Under the pieces are notes generated by a model. It was given only the letters and a program-made list of their open reading frames with translations, was not told the DNA's origin and did not search any database. Made by a program: the position numbers and the translations under genes. Positions 1-9,344 of a stretch of DNA of 33,334 nt are shown in pieces; position 1 is the stretch's first letter, and the number at the start of each line of letters is the position of its first letter. This DNA is from an uncultured Geobacteraceae bacterium (GTDB lineage: Bacteria > Desulfobacterota > Desulfuromonadia > Geobacterales > Pseudopelobacteraceae): assembly GCA_903901875.1 (NCBI GenBank), contig CAIUSO010000099.1, positions 1 to 33,334 on the forward strand. The letters are read 5' to 3'.

Positions 1-612
1 AACCATACAAGAAATATCGGGATGCCCATAATCGGAATCTATTTTTTGGGTCACAAACTTGATCATAACGAATCTGCCGTTATCGGTGTCAACAGGGTAT
101 ATACGGATTTAATAACCGGTGAAATATTAACCACCAAAGAGAGCTTCATAGAGAGCCTGACCCATGACAGTTATGTGATCCAGATACCAAATCTGAGGAT
201 GAAGCGTCGCACAGAGCTTGAGGCACTGCTGAGTATCTTCGACCAGACTCTTTCGGTTGATGCGGCACACCATATGCTGAATGTACAGGAAGGTGATTTT
301 CCTGAGAAGTACCGTCCGTTAATACGCAGGTTGCAGATGGCGGTATCTGAGCCTGAGATGAGGAAACAGATGACCCTTGAGGATGGACTTTTGCAGGATT
401 TTGAAAATATGCAGAGAGAAATAGAAGAGTATAAACAAAAGACCGCCGAGGCCGAGAAAGCTATTGCAGCGGCAGAGAAAGCTACTGAAGAGGAGAAACA
501 TAAGACTGCCGAGGCCATACGGGAAATCGAGGAATTAAAGAAACGTCTGAGTACCCTTGAACAGAACACACCTCCACCGATGCACGCCGATAAAATCGGA
601 GAGGCCACATAA
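1..612 (+). CDS. PD-(D/E)XK nuclease/transposase family protein, 3' part, possibly frameshifted
   Basis: The reading frame is open at the left edge; its first ATG is at 22 and it ends with TAA at 610-612. The segment after 22 starts with a PIIGIYFLGHKLD-like strand that I recognise from the PD-(D/E)XK nuclease family transposases (Rpn/PDDEXK_2 type), followed by a helical middle and a long charged coiled coil rich in Glu, Lys and Ala at about residues 125-180. The nuclease catalytic residues would lie upstream, outside the window, so activity cannot be judged. In bases 3-23 a different frame reads PYKKYRD, which would join naturally to PIIG in the main frame, so a one-base shift near base 24 may have broken the gene. 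These proteins are often strain-variable and sit beside surface-polysaccharide loci. No terminal inverted repeats are visible. The family call comes from memory and is moderately sure. Confidence 0.6.
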   Translation, partial: NHTRNIGMPIIGIYFLGHKLDHNESAVIGVNRVYTDLITGEILTTKESFIESLTHDSYVIQIPNLRMKRRTELEALLSIFDQTLSVDAAHHMLNVQEGDFPEKYRPLIRRLQMAVSEPEMRKQMTLEDGLLQDFENMQREIEEYKQKTAEAEKAIAAAEKATEEEKHKTAEAIREIEELKKRLSTLEQNTPPPMHADKIGEAT

Positions 613-636
613 ACAACCACAGAGGATTAAACCATA

Positions 637-2373
637 ATGCCCGTATTCAAACGAATCATTCTCTACATGAAACCCTACTGGTGGCGCATCCTGTTTGCGG
701 CACTGGCTTCCTCGGCTTACGGCGGACTTGATGCCGCCTTCGCCTATATGGTTGAGCCGTTACTGAAGAAGATATTTGTAACCAAAGACCTTTTCATCTT
801 CTCCATTCTGCCGCTTATCATTATTTTAATTTTTATCTTCCGGGGCCTCTGCCGCTATTTCAACGACTATTTCATGAGAACCGCCGCCCAACTGGCCGTA
901 CAAGACGTTCGCAATGAAATCTTCAAACGCAACATTGTTCTTGATTTAAAGTTTTTCCATAACAACCAGACCGGTTCCCTCATGTCCCGGATTGTCAACG
1001 ACGTCGCCATGATGCAGGAGGGGGTCGGAGGCCTGGTTACCGGCATATTCAGGGATGCAATCGGGCTATTCTCCCTCCTTGGCGTAATTTTTTACCGTGA
1101 TTGGCAGCTCGCCATCATTTCCATACTGGTAATCCCCCTCTCCATTTACCCGGCACAGATTCTGGGCAAAAAGATCAAGATCAATGCCCGTAAAGGGCAG
1201 GATGAGGCGGGACTCTTTGCCAATATTCTCCAGGAATCCTTGAGTGGTATCAAGGTTGTCAAGGCATTTTCCCTGGAACGTATCATGACCGACAAGTTTC
1301 TCCTGGCAAACCGGGCCTATTACCAGTTCACCCGTAAATTAATCAAATACAGCTCCTTGTCATCCCCCATCATGGAGATCATCACCTCGTTCGGAATTGC
1401 GGCGGTCGTGTTATTTGGCGGTGCCAAAGTTATGTCAGGGAAACTGTCTTCACCGGAGTTCTTCTCATTTATCACCGCCATGGCCTTGGTGTATTCACCA
1501 TTAAAAAAGCTGATTTCAGCCTATAGCGATGCCCAGCGATGTATTGGAGCTTCCGAGCGAGTGTTTGAAATAATTGATGCCCTGCCGGAAATCCTTGACC
1601 CTGCCGATGGATACCGATTGACACCGGCTGATGGACGTGTTGAATTCAAGAATGTGTCGTTCAGGTATCAGGATGATTTAATCCTGAACAAGGTAAACCT
1701 CGTCGCTGAAAAAGGGGAAGTAGTCGCCCTGGTGGGCCCTTCCGGTGGTGGTAAATCCACGTTGGTATCCTTGATTGCCCGTTTTTTTGACACGAGCGAA
1801 GGGGAAATCACCATTGGCTCCCACGATGTTCGACAGATCACCAAAGCGGATCTTATGAATCATATTGCCCTGGTCGATCAGGAGTCCACCCTCTTCCACG
1901 ACACCATTACCAATAACATTCGCTACGGAAGACCCGGAGCTTCAGACGGTGAAGTTATAGCCGCTGCTCAAGCGGCTTATGCCCATGATTTCATTATTGA
2001 AATGCCGGACGGGTACCAGACAAATATTGGAGACCGTGGGGTCAGGCTTTCCGGCGGGCAGCGTCAACGGATATGTATTGCGCGGGCACTTCTGAAAAAC
2101 GCACCAATCCTGATTCTCGATGAAGCAACCAGTGCCCTGGATACCGAAAGCGAGCAGATGGTACAAAAGGCTCTAGACAACCTTATGGTAGATCGAACGA
2201 CCTTTGTCATTGCCCACCGGCTCTCAACAATTGTAAATGCTGACAAAATAATTGTGCTTGACAAAGGGGCGGTCGTTGAAACGGGGACACACGGTGCTCT
2301 TCTTGAAATCGATGGTCTTTACAGCAGACTCTGCAGTCAGCAGTTCGGAACTGCCACCACCGATAGCATATGA
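637..2373 (+). CDS. msbA: MsbA-type ABC exporter (lipid A/LPS-precursor flippase), permease-ATPase fusion
   Basis: This is a 578-residue half-transporter with a membrane domain (about residues 15-300) and a C-terminal ATPase domain (about 335-570), the usual length and order for MsbA. The ATPase has a complete motif set: Walker A GPSGGGKST near 367-375, signature LSGGQRQR near 471, Walker B ILILDEATSALD near 490 and the H-loop IAHRLST near 525. Known MsbA homodimers flip core-lipid A across the inner membrane using ATP. The gene heads a packed run of sugar-nucleotide and glycosyltransferase genes, which supports an LPS-related cargo. Its stop overlaps the next start by 4 bases (ATGA), so the two are probably translationally coupled. 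An AGAGGA-like ribosome site lies before the ATG. A dedicated O-antigen or glycolipid flippase of the same fold is possible. Confidence 0.87.
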   Translation: MPVFKRIILYMKPYWWRILFAALASSAYGGLDAAFAYMVEPLLKKIFVTKDLFIFSILPLIIILIFIFRGLCRYFNDYFMRTAAQLAVQDVRNEIFKRNIVLDLKFFHNNQTGSLMSRIVNDVAMMQEGVGGLVTGIFRDAIGLFSLLGVIFYRDWQLAIISILVIPLSIYPAQILGKKIKINARKGQDEAGLFANILQESLSGIKVVKAFSLERIMTDKFLLANRAYYQFTRKLIKYSSLSSPIMEIITSFGIAAVVLFGGAKVMSGKLSSPEFFSFITAMALVYSPLKKLISAYSDAQRCIGASERVFEIIDALPEILDPADGYRLTPADGRVEFKNVSFRYQDDLILNKVNLVAEKGEVVALVGPSGGGKSTLVSLIARFFDTSEGEITIGSHDVRQITKADLMNHIALVDQESTLFHDTITNNIRYGRPGASDGEVIAAAQAAYAHDFIIEMPDGYQTNIGDRGVRLSGGQRQRICIARALLKNAPILILDEATSALDTESEQMVQKALDNLMVDRTTFVIAHRLSTIVNADKIIVLDKGAVVETGTHGALLEIDGLYSRLCSQQFGTATTDSI

Positions 2374-3353
2374 ATAAAGCACCACTTCTGACCATAGCAA
2401 TCCCGACGTATAACAGGGCTTCATATCTGACCCGCTGCCTGGATTTGATTGTCAAACAGGCCGTGGTCTATGGAGAGCTGATTGAAATAATTGTCTCGGA
2501 CAATTGTTCCACGGATAACACGGAAGAGGTCGTTAGTCACTTCATCTCCAACGGACACCGGATTACTTACCTGAAAAACCCATGCAACATCGGACCCGAC
2601 GGGAATTTTCGCCAATGTTTTGAAACCGCGACGGGAACCTACTTTCTCCTCTTCTCCGATGATGATCTGTTGCTTGACACCTCTCTGGAAAAGATTATCA
2701 ATCTGATACGCAGGGACAGTTTTGGCGTTATCTACCTGAAAAGTTACTTCTTTGTAGACAATTATATCAGTGAACGACCGAAGCGTACGGCGGATGGCCC
2801 CATAATATTTGACGATCTGAAACGCTTTATTGACAGGGTTGATGTCTGGTTTACCTTCATATCCGGTAACATCATCAACAAAAGCCTGGTAAACCCCAAT
2901 CTCGATCTGGATGACTTTGCGCACACCAATCTGCTGCAACTTTCCTGGACCTTTTCCAGCCTGTTCAATTCGAACAAAAACGTCTATTATGACGATTACC
3001 TTGTTGCCGGTCAGGGAGATAACACCGGAGGATACAAGTTTTGTGAGGTATTCGGCAGCAAGATGCATGCGGTCTTTCAGATATTCATTAACAAATTCGG
3101 GGTAGACCGGGAATATTTTGACATAATAACGAGAAAATCGCTTAAAAAGCATTTGTCAAAATTCATCCTTTCTTCAAGAAAGGGGTTCGGCAGTTACGAT
3201 GAAGAGGACTATCTGCGGATCCTCCACCCGATTTACCAGTCATACATCAGCTACTGGATTTTCATATACCCGGCGATCACCTGGCCACTTCCCCTGGCAA
3301 AAATGTGGTGCAAGGTATTCCGTTTTTTTGCAAAGCTGTTCAAAAGGCTGTAA
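2370..3353 (+). CDS. Family 2 glycosyltransferase, abequosyltransferase-like
   Basis: This 327-residue GT-A enzyme opens with LTIAIPTYNRASYLTRCLD, the N-terminal strand-helix of GT2. A nucleotide-binding SDNCSTDNTEEV segment lies near residue 43 and the metal-binding SDDDLLL motif near residue 100. It would transfer a sugar from a nucleotide donor to a lipid-linked acceptor at the cytoplasmic face. The overall look resembles RfbV-type 3,6-dideoxyhexose transferases. The nearby rfbFGH genes, which make a CDP-3,6-dideoxyhexose precursor, fit that, but the donor is an inference. It overlaps the MsbA-type gene by 4 bases. The C-terminus ends in a basic, aromatic stretch (about 285-327) that may associate with the membrane. 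The family is sure; the specificity is not. Confidence 0.87.
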   Translation: MNKAPLLTIAIPTYNRASYLTRCLDLIVKQAVVYGELIEIIVSDNCSTDNTEEVVSHFISNGHRITYLKNPCNIGPDGNFRQCFETATGTYFLLFSDDDLLLDTSLEKIINLIRRDSFGVIYLKSYFFVDNYISERPKRTADGPIIFDDLKRFIDRVDVWFTFISGNIINKSLVNPNLDLDDFAHTNLLQLSWTFSSLFNSNKNVYYDDYLVAGQGDNTGGYKFCEVFGSKMHAVFQIFINKFGVDREYFDIITRKSLKKHLSKFILSSRKGFGSYDEEDYLRILHPIYQSYISYWIFIYPAITWPLPLAKMWCKVFRFFAKLFKRL

Positions 3354-3427
3354 GGGGCTGACTAAGTTTCCCGACATGATTAACCATCCACTGTCTACCT
3401 TGAACAAACGCGAAAGGGGTATCTGAG

Positions 3428-4204
3428 ATGAAAGTTGTAATCCTAGCCGGAGGATTCGGCACCCGCATCAGCGAAGAATCCCATCTGAAGCCCAAACCGA
3501 TGATAGAAATCGGCGAACGGCCAATCCTGTGGCATATCATGAAAATCTATTCAAGTTTTGGCTTTAATGATTTCGTCATCTGCCTCGGATATAAGGGGTA
3601 CTGCATCAAGGAATACTTTGCCCATTACTTTCTCCACGAATCGGACGTCACCTTTGACTTTAAAAATCAGAGTGAAAGGATGATCCATCATCATTCCGCC
3701 GAACCATGGACAGTCACTCTGGTAAATACAGGCATCGAGACGATGACGGGGGGGAGAGTCAAGCGTATCCGGGAGTATGTGGAAAATCAGCCGTTTATGC
3801 TCACCTATGGTGACGGCGTAGCAAACGTGAACATCGCCAATCTGGTCCGCTACCATGAGACCAACGGCAGGTTGGCCACTGTTACCTCTATTCAGCCAGC
3901 CGGTCGTTTTGGTGCGTTGGAACTTGATGAAAACAATCTCATACGGGGCTTCCAGGAGAAACCAAAGGGAGACGGAGCCTGGGTAAACGGCGGGTTCTTC
4001 GTCCTGCAACCAGAAGTATTCGACTATCTGGACGATGATACAACCGTGTTGGAAAAGGAGCCACTGGAACGTCTTGCCCGTGATGGTCAATTGATATCAT
4101 ACAAACACTCTGACTTCTGGCAGCCGATGGACACACTTCGTGACAAACTTTATCTGGAAGATTTATGGAAGAGCGGTTCCGCCCCGTGGAAAACATGGAA
4201 ATAA
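3428..4204 (+). CDS. rfbF: Glucose-1-phosphate cytidylyltransferase
   Basis: RfbF joins glucose-1-phosphate to CTP, giving CDP-D-glucose and pyrophosphate, the first step towards CDP-3,6-dideoxyhexoses. The 258-residue protein matches the usual length (about 257). It carries the nucleotidyltransferase signature GGFGTR at residues 8-13, the KPMIEIGERPILWHIM sugar/nucleotide-binding region at about 23-38, and a YGDGVANV metal-site segment near 130. The ATG at 3428 has a purine-rich GAAAGGGG stretch about 8 bases upstream. The stop overlaps the rfbG start by 10 bases. Together with rfbG and rfbH it forms a complete cytidylyl, dehydratase and 3-dehydrase set. Confidence 0.97.
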   Translation: MKVVILAGGFGTRISEESHLKPKPMIEIGERPILWHIMKIYSSFGFNDFVICLGYKGYCIKEYFAHYFLHESDVTFDFKNQSERMIHHHSAEPWTVTLVNTGIETMTGGRVKRIREYVENQPFMLTYGDGVANVNIANLVRYHETNGRLATVTSIQPAGRFGALELDENNLIRGFQEKPKGDGAWVNGGFFVLQPEVFDYLDDDTTVLEKEPLERLARDGQLISYKHSDFWQPMDTLRDKLYLEDLWKSGSAPWKTWK

Positions 4205-5274
4205 ATTTTTGGCATAACAGAAAAGTCTTTATCACCGGCCACACCGGCTTTAAAGGGAGCTGGCTCTGTATCTGGCTTACCCGCCTCGGTGCCCAGGTAA
4301 CCGGCTATGCCCTGGCTCCTCCGACCACTCCAAGCCTGTTTGAGCTTGCAGGGGTAAAGGATCATGTTGACTCCCGAATAGCCGATGTGCGGGACATGGA
4401 CCGACTGACCAGAACCATGTGCGAAGTCCAGCCGGAAATTGTTATCCACATGGCAGCGCAGCCACTCGTACGGGATTCCTACACCATTCCGGTGGAAACC
4501 TACGGGATAAACGTCATGGGGACGGTTCATCTGCTGGAGGCCGTCCGTGCCTGCCCGTCCGTACGAGCTGTGGTCAATGTCACCACCGACAAATGCTACG
4601 AAAACCGGGAATGGGTATGGGGCTATCGGGAAAACGACCCAATGGGGGGATTTGACCCCTACTCCAGCAGTAAAGGGTGCTCAGAGCTGGTGACGGCCGC
4701 CTACCGAAACTCTTTTTTCCGGGAATCAACAGTCTCAGTTGCAACGGCTCGGGCCGGCAATGTGATCGGTGGAGGGGACTGGGCAACGGACCGGCTCGTC
4801 CCGGATATTATCCGTTCACTGCTCGCCGGTAAGCCGGTCACCATACGCAACCCCTTGGCAATCCGCCCCTGGCAACACGTACTTGAACCCCTTTCCGGCT
4901 ACATGCTTCTGGCCCAACGGCTCCATGAACAGGGGAGCACATTTGCCGAAGGCTGGAACTTTGGACCCTCCGACGCAGATGCCAAGCCAGTGGAGTGGAT
5001 CGTGCAAAAGATATGTGACATCTGGGGTGGCAATGCCCGGTATGAACTGGATCAGGGAGAACACCCCCATGAAGCCCACTATCTGAAACTTGACTGTTCC
5101 AAAGCCCACAGCGGACTGGCATGGCAACCCCGCTGGGGCCTGGAAACGGCTCTGGAAAAGATTGTTACATGGGTGGATGTCTACCGGTCCGGTGGCAATC
5201 TTTATGATTGCTGCCGGGAACAAATTGCATCCTACCAAAACTGTTCACGAGGTGCGTGTGAAAAAGACTCTTGA
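4195..5274 (+). CDS. rfbG: CDP-glucose 4,6-dehydratase
   Basis: RfbG converts CDP-D-glucose to CDP-4-keto-6-deoxyglucose using bound NAD. I chose the ATG at 4195 ([15 protein letters not shown]) rather than the in-frame ATG at 4165. Starting at 4195 gives 359 residues, the classical RfbG length, and puts the Rossmann motif GHTGFKG at residues 15-21. The SDR catalytic pair YSSSK lies at 156-160, with the upstream TTDKCYEN segment providing the family's Thr/Asp/Glu-type catalytic region. The gene overlaps rfbF by 10 bases and, with the rfbH start proposed here, overlaps rfbH by 17 bases. All expected motifs are present. Confidence 0.97.
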   Translation: MEINFWHNRKVFITGHTGFKGSWLCIWLTRLGAQVTGYALAPPTTPSLFELAGVKDHVDSRIADVRDMDRLTRTMCEVQPEIVIHMAAQPLVRDSYTIPVETYGINVMGTVHLLEAVRACPSVRAVVNVTTDKCYENREWVWGYRENDPMGGFDPYSSSKGCSELVTAAYRNSFFRESTVSVATARAGNVIGGGDWATDRLVPDIIRSLLAGKPVTIRNPLAIRPWQHVLEPLSGYMLLAQRLHEQGSTFAEGWNFGPSDADAKPVEWIVQKICDIWGGNARYELDQGEHPHEAHYLKLDCSKAHSGLAWQPRWGLETALEKIVTWVDVYRSGGNLYDCCREQIASYQNCSRGACEKDS

Positions 5275-6601
5275 AGAAGAACTTCGTAAAGAAGCAGTAA
5301 ATGCCGCCATTGCATATTATACGCAGGTTCACGCCCCCAAGGCGGATTTTGTACCAGGTGACCGCATCCCCTATGCCGGGAGGGTATTTGACCAGTCGGA
5401 AATTGCCAACCTGATTGACTCCTCCCTTGATTTCTGGTTGACCACTGGTCGATATTCCGATCGGTTTGAAAAAGAATTTTCCGGTTATCTCGGTGTTCAG
5501 CACTGCTCGCTGACCAACTCCGGCTCTTCGGCAAACCTGCTGGCCTTCATGGCATTAACCTCTCCGAAGCTCGGTGATCGAAGTATCCGGCGGGGAGATG
5601 AAGTGATTACCGTTGCAGCCGGTTTTCCAACCACAGTGGCACCGATTGTCCAATATGGAGCTGTTCCGGTCTTTGTGGATGTTTCGCTCCCCACCTATAA
5701 TATCGATGTTACACAACTGGAGGCGTCACTGTCCGACAAGACCAGGGCTGTCATGGTTGCCCATACACTCGGCAATCCCTTTGACCTTGCCGCCGTCAAA
5801 TCCTTCTGCGATAGACACCGTCTCTGGCTGATCGAAGACAATTGCGACGCACTCGGCTCCCGCTATCTCCATAATAACGTATGGAAATATACCGGCACCA
5901 TTGGCCACATCGGCACTTCAAGCTTCTATCCACCCCACCATATGACCATGGGAGAAGGTGGTGCCGTCTACACTGATGACACCCAACTGAAACGTCTGGT
6001 CGAGTCGTTCCGCGACTGGGGTCGTGACTGCTGGTGCCCGTCGGGGCGTGACAATACCTGTAATAACCGGTTCGGCCAGCAATTTGGCGAACTGCCGTTT
6101 GGCTATGACCATAAATATGTGTATTCACACTTTGGCTACAACCTGAAAGTCACTGACATGCAAGCGGCCATTGGCTGCGCCCAACTTGAGAAACTGCCTG
6201 CATTTATTGAATCCCGCAAAAAGAACTGGAAACTGTTGCGCGACGGTCTTGACGGACTTGAAGACAGATTTATCCTTCCCGAGGCAACTGAGAATTCTGA
6301 TCCTTCCTGGTTTGGTTTCCTGCTCACTGTCCGGGAGAATAGTGGTCTTACCCGGGAAAAGTTCGTGAATCATCTTGAGGGCAAAGGGATTCAGACCCGT
6401 ATGCTTTTTGCCGGAAACTTGATTAAGCATCCCTGTTTTGACGAGATGCGCCAGAAGGGGGAAGGCTATCGGTCCGTTGGCTCACTTGAAAATACCGACC
6501 GGATCATGCGGGATACATTTTGGGTGGGCGTTTATCCAGGGATGACCGATACGATGATAGAGCATATGATTTCCAGTATAAAAGACGCGATAAACCGATA
6601 G
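5258..6601 (+). CDS. rfbH: CDP-4-keto-6-deoxyglucose 3-dehydrase (E1), PMP and [2Fe-2S] enzyme
   Basis: RfbH removes the C3 hydroxyl of CDP-4-keto-6-deoxyglucose to give, after reduction, CDP-4-keto-3,6-dideoxyglucose. It has the aminotransferase fold, but the PLP-binding lysine is replaced by histidine: [15 protein letters not shown], with His227 at the lysine position, the hallmark of the E1 family. The [2Fe-2S] cysteines are present in DNCDALGS and in the DCWC...TC cluster. I chose GTG 5258 (VKKTLEEEL) because a GAGG sits 5 bases upstream and it gives 447 residues, near the usual 437; GTG 5252 is the alternative. The longer in-frame extension to 5090 lies inside rfbG and looks like chance coding. 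The partner reductase RfbI is not in this window. Confidence 0.96.
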   Translation: MKKTLEEELRKEAVNAAIAYYTQVHAPKADFVPGDRIPYAGRVFDQSEIANLIDSSLDFWLTTGRYSDRFEKEFSGYLGVQHCSLTNSGSSANLLAFMALTSPKLGDRSIRRGDEVITVAAGFPTTVAPIVQYGAVPVFVDVSLPTYNIDVTQLEASLSDKTRAVMVAHTLGNPFDLAAVKSFCDRHRLWLIEDNCDALGSRYLHNNVWKYTGTIGHIGTSSFYPPHHMTMGEGGAVYTDDTQLKRLVESFRDWGRDCWCPSGRDNTCNNRFGQQFGELPFGYDHKYVYSHFGYNLKVTDMQAAIGCAQLEKLPAFIESRKKNWKLLRDGLDGLEDRFILPEATENSDPSWFGFLLTVRENSGLTREKFVNHLEGKGIQTRMLFAGNLIKHPCFDEMRQKGEGYRSVGSLENTDRIMRDTFWVGVYPGMTDTMIEHMISSIKDAINR

Positions 6602-6615
6602 GAGTTGAGACAACA

Positions 6616-7494
6616 ATGACTATCCTCCTTACCGGCGGCAGCGGCTTTATCGGCAAAAATATAATTGAGGCTCTTGGAGGGCGATACACCATACTCTCAC
6701 CAAGCAGTCAGGAACTCGACTTTTGTAATGAGGTTGAGGTAGCAAAATTCTTTAGTGCCCACTCTATTGAAACGGTCATTCATTCCGCCGTCAGACCTGG
6801 ACATCGAAATGCCAAAGACCCTTCAACGCAGCTTTATAACAATACACGTATGTTTTTCAATATCATACGCAACTCAGCACGATACCGGCGTCTCATCTCT
6901 ATTGGTTCCGGAGCAGTGTATGATATTCGTCAACCACTTATAAAAGTTCCCGAAGAATTTTTCGACCGGTATGTACCGGCAGACGAGCATGGCTTCTCAA
7001 AGTATATTATCGCCAAACATATGGAGAAGCTTGAAAATGCTGTAAAGCTTCGAATTTTCGGTATCTTCGGAAAATATGAGGATTACGCCATACGTTTTAT
7101 TTCCAATGCTATCTGCAAAACAATCTGCAATTTGCCAATAACGATCAGACAGAATCGGATGTTTGATTACCTTTTCGTTGATGACCTGATGCCGGTTATC
7201 GAACACTTTATCCACAACAAGGCCGAACAAAGCGCATATAACATCACTCCAAACAGTGCCGTTGATCTATATACTATTGCCCGCATAGTTCTGAGCTGTT
7301 CTGGAAAAGATCTGCCAATAGTCATTAAAGAGTCAGGAATGGGCCCCGAGTATAGCGGCTGCAATGAACGTTTGCGCCGGATATTCCCCTGTTTGGATCT
7401 TACTCCCCTTGACGAAGCTGTGCGGCGTCTGTATGAATGGTATGAAAATAATCGTGAGCACATTGATGTGGAGAAACTGCTGTTTGATAAATAA
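6616..7494 (+). CDS. NAD-dependent epimerase/dehydratase family protein, possible CDP-3,6-dideoxyhexose 4-reductase
   Basis: This is a 292-residue extended-SDR protein. The ATG at 6616 is preferred because it follows rfbH by 14 bases, places TGGSGFIG at residues 6-13, and has TAGGAG about 11 bases upstream. The reading frame also extends back into rfbH, but without motifs. The length is close to CDP-abequose and CDP-paratose synthases (RfbJ/RfbS, about 280-300), and its place straight after rfbH suggests it acts on the 4-keto group of CDP-4-keto-3,6-dideoxyglucose or a branched derivative. Oddly, the usual YGxSK catalytic tyrosine is histidine (HGFSK at 125-129), while a second YxxxK (YIIAK) starts at residue 130. 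The SDR fold is sure; the reaction is inferred. Confidence 0.85.
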   Translation: MTILLTGGSGFIGKNIIEALGGRYTILSPSSQELDFCNEVEVAKFFSAHSIETVIHSAVRPGHRNAKDPSTQLYNNTRMFFNIIRNSARYRRLISIGSGAVYDIRQPLIKVPEEFFDRYVPADEHGFSKYIIAKHMEKLENAVKLRIFGIFGKYEDYAIRFISNAICKTICNLPITIRQNRMFDYLFVDDLMPVIEHFIHNKAEQSAYNITPNSAVDLYTIARIVLSCSGKDLPIVIKESGMGPEYSGCNERLRRIFPCLDLTPLDEAVRRLYEWYENNREHIDVEKLLFDK

Positions 7495-7508
7495 TTTGGG
7501 GGTGAAAC

Positions 7509-9323
7509 TTGATCAAAGTCTCAGACTACGTTGTCAAACGGCTTGCTGAATATGGAATCCGCCACGCATTCATGATTACCGGTGGAGGAGCCATGCACCT
7601 TAACGACTCGTTTGGCACATCCGAATCAATCAAGTATATTTGTAATCACCATGAGCAGGCTTCGGCAATTGGTGCGGAAGGTTATGCCCGCGTTTCAGGT
7701 TCCTTGGCAGTTGTAGTTGTCACCTCAGGCCCGGGTGGAACCAACACCTTGACCGGAGTAATCGGACAGTGGCTTGATTCTGTGCCGGTGCTCTATCTCT
7801 CAGGCCAGGTCAAACAGGAAACGACAATCGAGTCCTGCCGTGAATTGGGGTTGCGCCAACTTGGTGATCAGGAGATAAACATCGTTGATATGGTCCGACC
7901 CGTGACCAAGTTTGCCGCCATCGTGCAAAAGGCCGATGAAATAGGCATGCTACTTGACGGAGCTCTGTTTATAGCAACCCATGGTCGTCCAGGCCCCGTA
8001 TGGCTTGATATACCACTTGATATTCAGGGAGCACTGATTGACGAGAGCAAGCTGTCAGCGTACTCCCCAAAAGACGACGGTATTGCTGTTCCGATCATTC
8101 TGTCACAGATTGACAAAATTGTTGGACTGTTGCAGAAAGCAAAACGCCCGGTTTTTTTAGCAGGCCAGGGGATCAGGATTGCCGATGCTCAGGAGACTTT
8201 TCTGAGCCTGGTAGAACGACTGCAGATTCCCGTCGTCAGTTCGTTTTCCGGAGTAGATCTTATCCCTTCTGACCACCCCCTGTTTATGGGGAGAATCGGG
8301 ACGCTCGGAAGCCGGCCAGGAAACTTTACACTCCAAAATGCGGATCTCCTTATTTCCGTGGGCTCTCGTAACAATATTCGTCAGGTAAGCTATAATTGGC
8401 AATCCTTTGCCCGCGAAGCAATCAAGGTAATTGTAGACATTGACCCTGCAGAACTCACTAAACCGACTCTTGTTCCTGACTTGGCAATTCATGCCGATGC
8501 AGGAGAGTTTCTCACCCTTTTGGATAAACAGATTAAGATCACGTCACTTCCTGAGTGGACTGGTTGGGTGGAGTGGTGTGGTGTACGCCGGGAAAAATAT
8601 CCCGTTGTTCTCGCCAAACACCGGGTTTCAGAAACCAATATAAACCCCTACCATTTTATTGATCGGTTATCAGCCGAACTGGCCTCTGATGCTATTGTTG
8701 TTGCAGGCAACGGCACCGCCTGTGTTGCCCTCTTTCAAGCGGGCAGAGTAAAGAAAGGACAGCGGTTTATCTGGAACTCAGGCTGTGCCTCAATGGGCTA
8801 CGACCTTCCAGCCGCCATAGGGGCTTGTTTTGCGGCAAAAGGTCACGATGTTGTCTGTCTTGCCGGTGACGGCAGTCTGCAGATGAATATTCAGGAGCTT
8901 CAGACCGTAGTCCATCACCAACTCCCACTCAAACTGTTTGTGCTGAGCAATAACGGCTATATCTCTATCAGGCAGACTCATCAGGCGTTCTTCGGCGGTC
9001 GCTTGACCGGCTGTGACCAGAGCAGCGGCGTCAGTTTTCCAGATATTTCTAAAATAGCAGCCGCCTACGGGCTGCCGGCCACAATAATCGACAGCCATGA
9101 TCTGCTTGATGAGAAAATAGCTGCCGTCCTGGCAACACCGGGGCCGGTTGTGTGTGATATCCGACTGCAACATGACTACATCTTTGAGCCAAAACTCTCT
9201 TCAGAGAAAAGGCCAGACGGTCGCATGGTCTCAAAACCGCTTGAAGACCTCTATCCATTTCTTGACCGAGATGAATTGAGAAGCAACCTTCTTATTCAGC
9301 CGTTGGACGAAGGCGATAAATAG
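7509..9323 (+). CDS. Thiamine-diphosphate-dependent acetolactate-synthase-like enzyme of an O-antigen locus
   Basis: This 604-residue protein has the three-domain layout of acetohydroxyacid synthases: an N-terminal Pyr domain (about 1-175) with the ThDP-activating glutamate in HHEQASAIGAEGYAR (Glu49), a central domain (about 195-335), and a C-terminal PP domain with the Mg/ThDP motif GDGS at 453-456 and NNG near 482. The start is TTG at 7509, supported by a GGGGGTG ribosome site just upstream. In sugar loci, relatives such as YerE use ThDP to add a two-carbon unit from pyruvate to C4 of CDP-4-keto-3,6-dideoxyglucose, making branched yersiniose-type sugars. RfbFGH directly upstream would supply that acceptor. 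Housekeeping acetolactate synthase is less likely: no small-subunit gene follows, and the setting is polysaccharide synthesis. The true substrate is unknown. Confidence 0.85.
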   Translation: MIKVSDYVVKRLAEYGIRHAFMITGGGAMHLNDSFGTSESIKYICNHHEQASAIGAEGYARVSGSLAVVVVTSGPGGTNTLTGVIGQWLDSVPVLYLSGQVKQETTIESCRELGLRQLGDQEINIVDMVRPVTKFAAIVQKADEIGMLLDGALFIATHGRPGPVWLDIPLDIQGALIDESKLSAYSPKDDGIAVPIILSQIDKIVGLLQKAKRPVFLAGQGIRIADAQETFLSLVERLQIPVVSSFSGVDLIPSDHPLFMGRIGTLGSRPGNFTLQNADLLISVGSRNNIRQVSYNWQSFAREAIKVIVDIDPAELTKPTLVPDLAIHADAGEFLTLLDKQIKITSLPEWTGWVEWCGVRREKYPVVLAKHRVSETNINPYHFIDRLSAELASDAIVVAGNGTACVALFQAGRVKKGQRFIWNSGCASMGYDLPAAIGACFAAKGHDVVCLAGDGSLQMNIQELQTVVHHQLPLKLFVLSNNGYISIRQTHQAFFGGRLTGCDQSSGVSFPDISKIAAAYGLPATIIDSHDLLDEKIAAVLATPGPVVCDIRLQHDYIFEPKLSSEKRPDGRMVSKPLEDLYPFLDRDELRSNLLIQPLDEGDK

Positions 9324-9344
9324 AACTATAAGGAGTACAAACCG

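Noticed and set aside
4165-4194. Earlier ATG for rfbG
   Set aside because: It adds ten residues unlike the family, and ATG 4195 gives the classical 359-residue protein.
5090-5257. Upstream extension of rfbH
   Set aside because: The extra 56 codons lie inside rfbG, match no RfbH N-terminus, and would make the protein about 65 residues too long.
7509-9323. Housekeeping acetolactate synthase (ilvB)
   Set aside because: No ilvN or ilvC neighbour is present, and the gene is inside an LPS operon directly after rfbH; an O-antigen role fits better.
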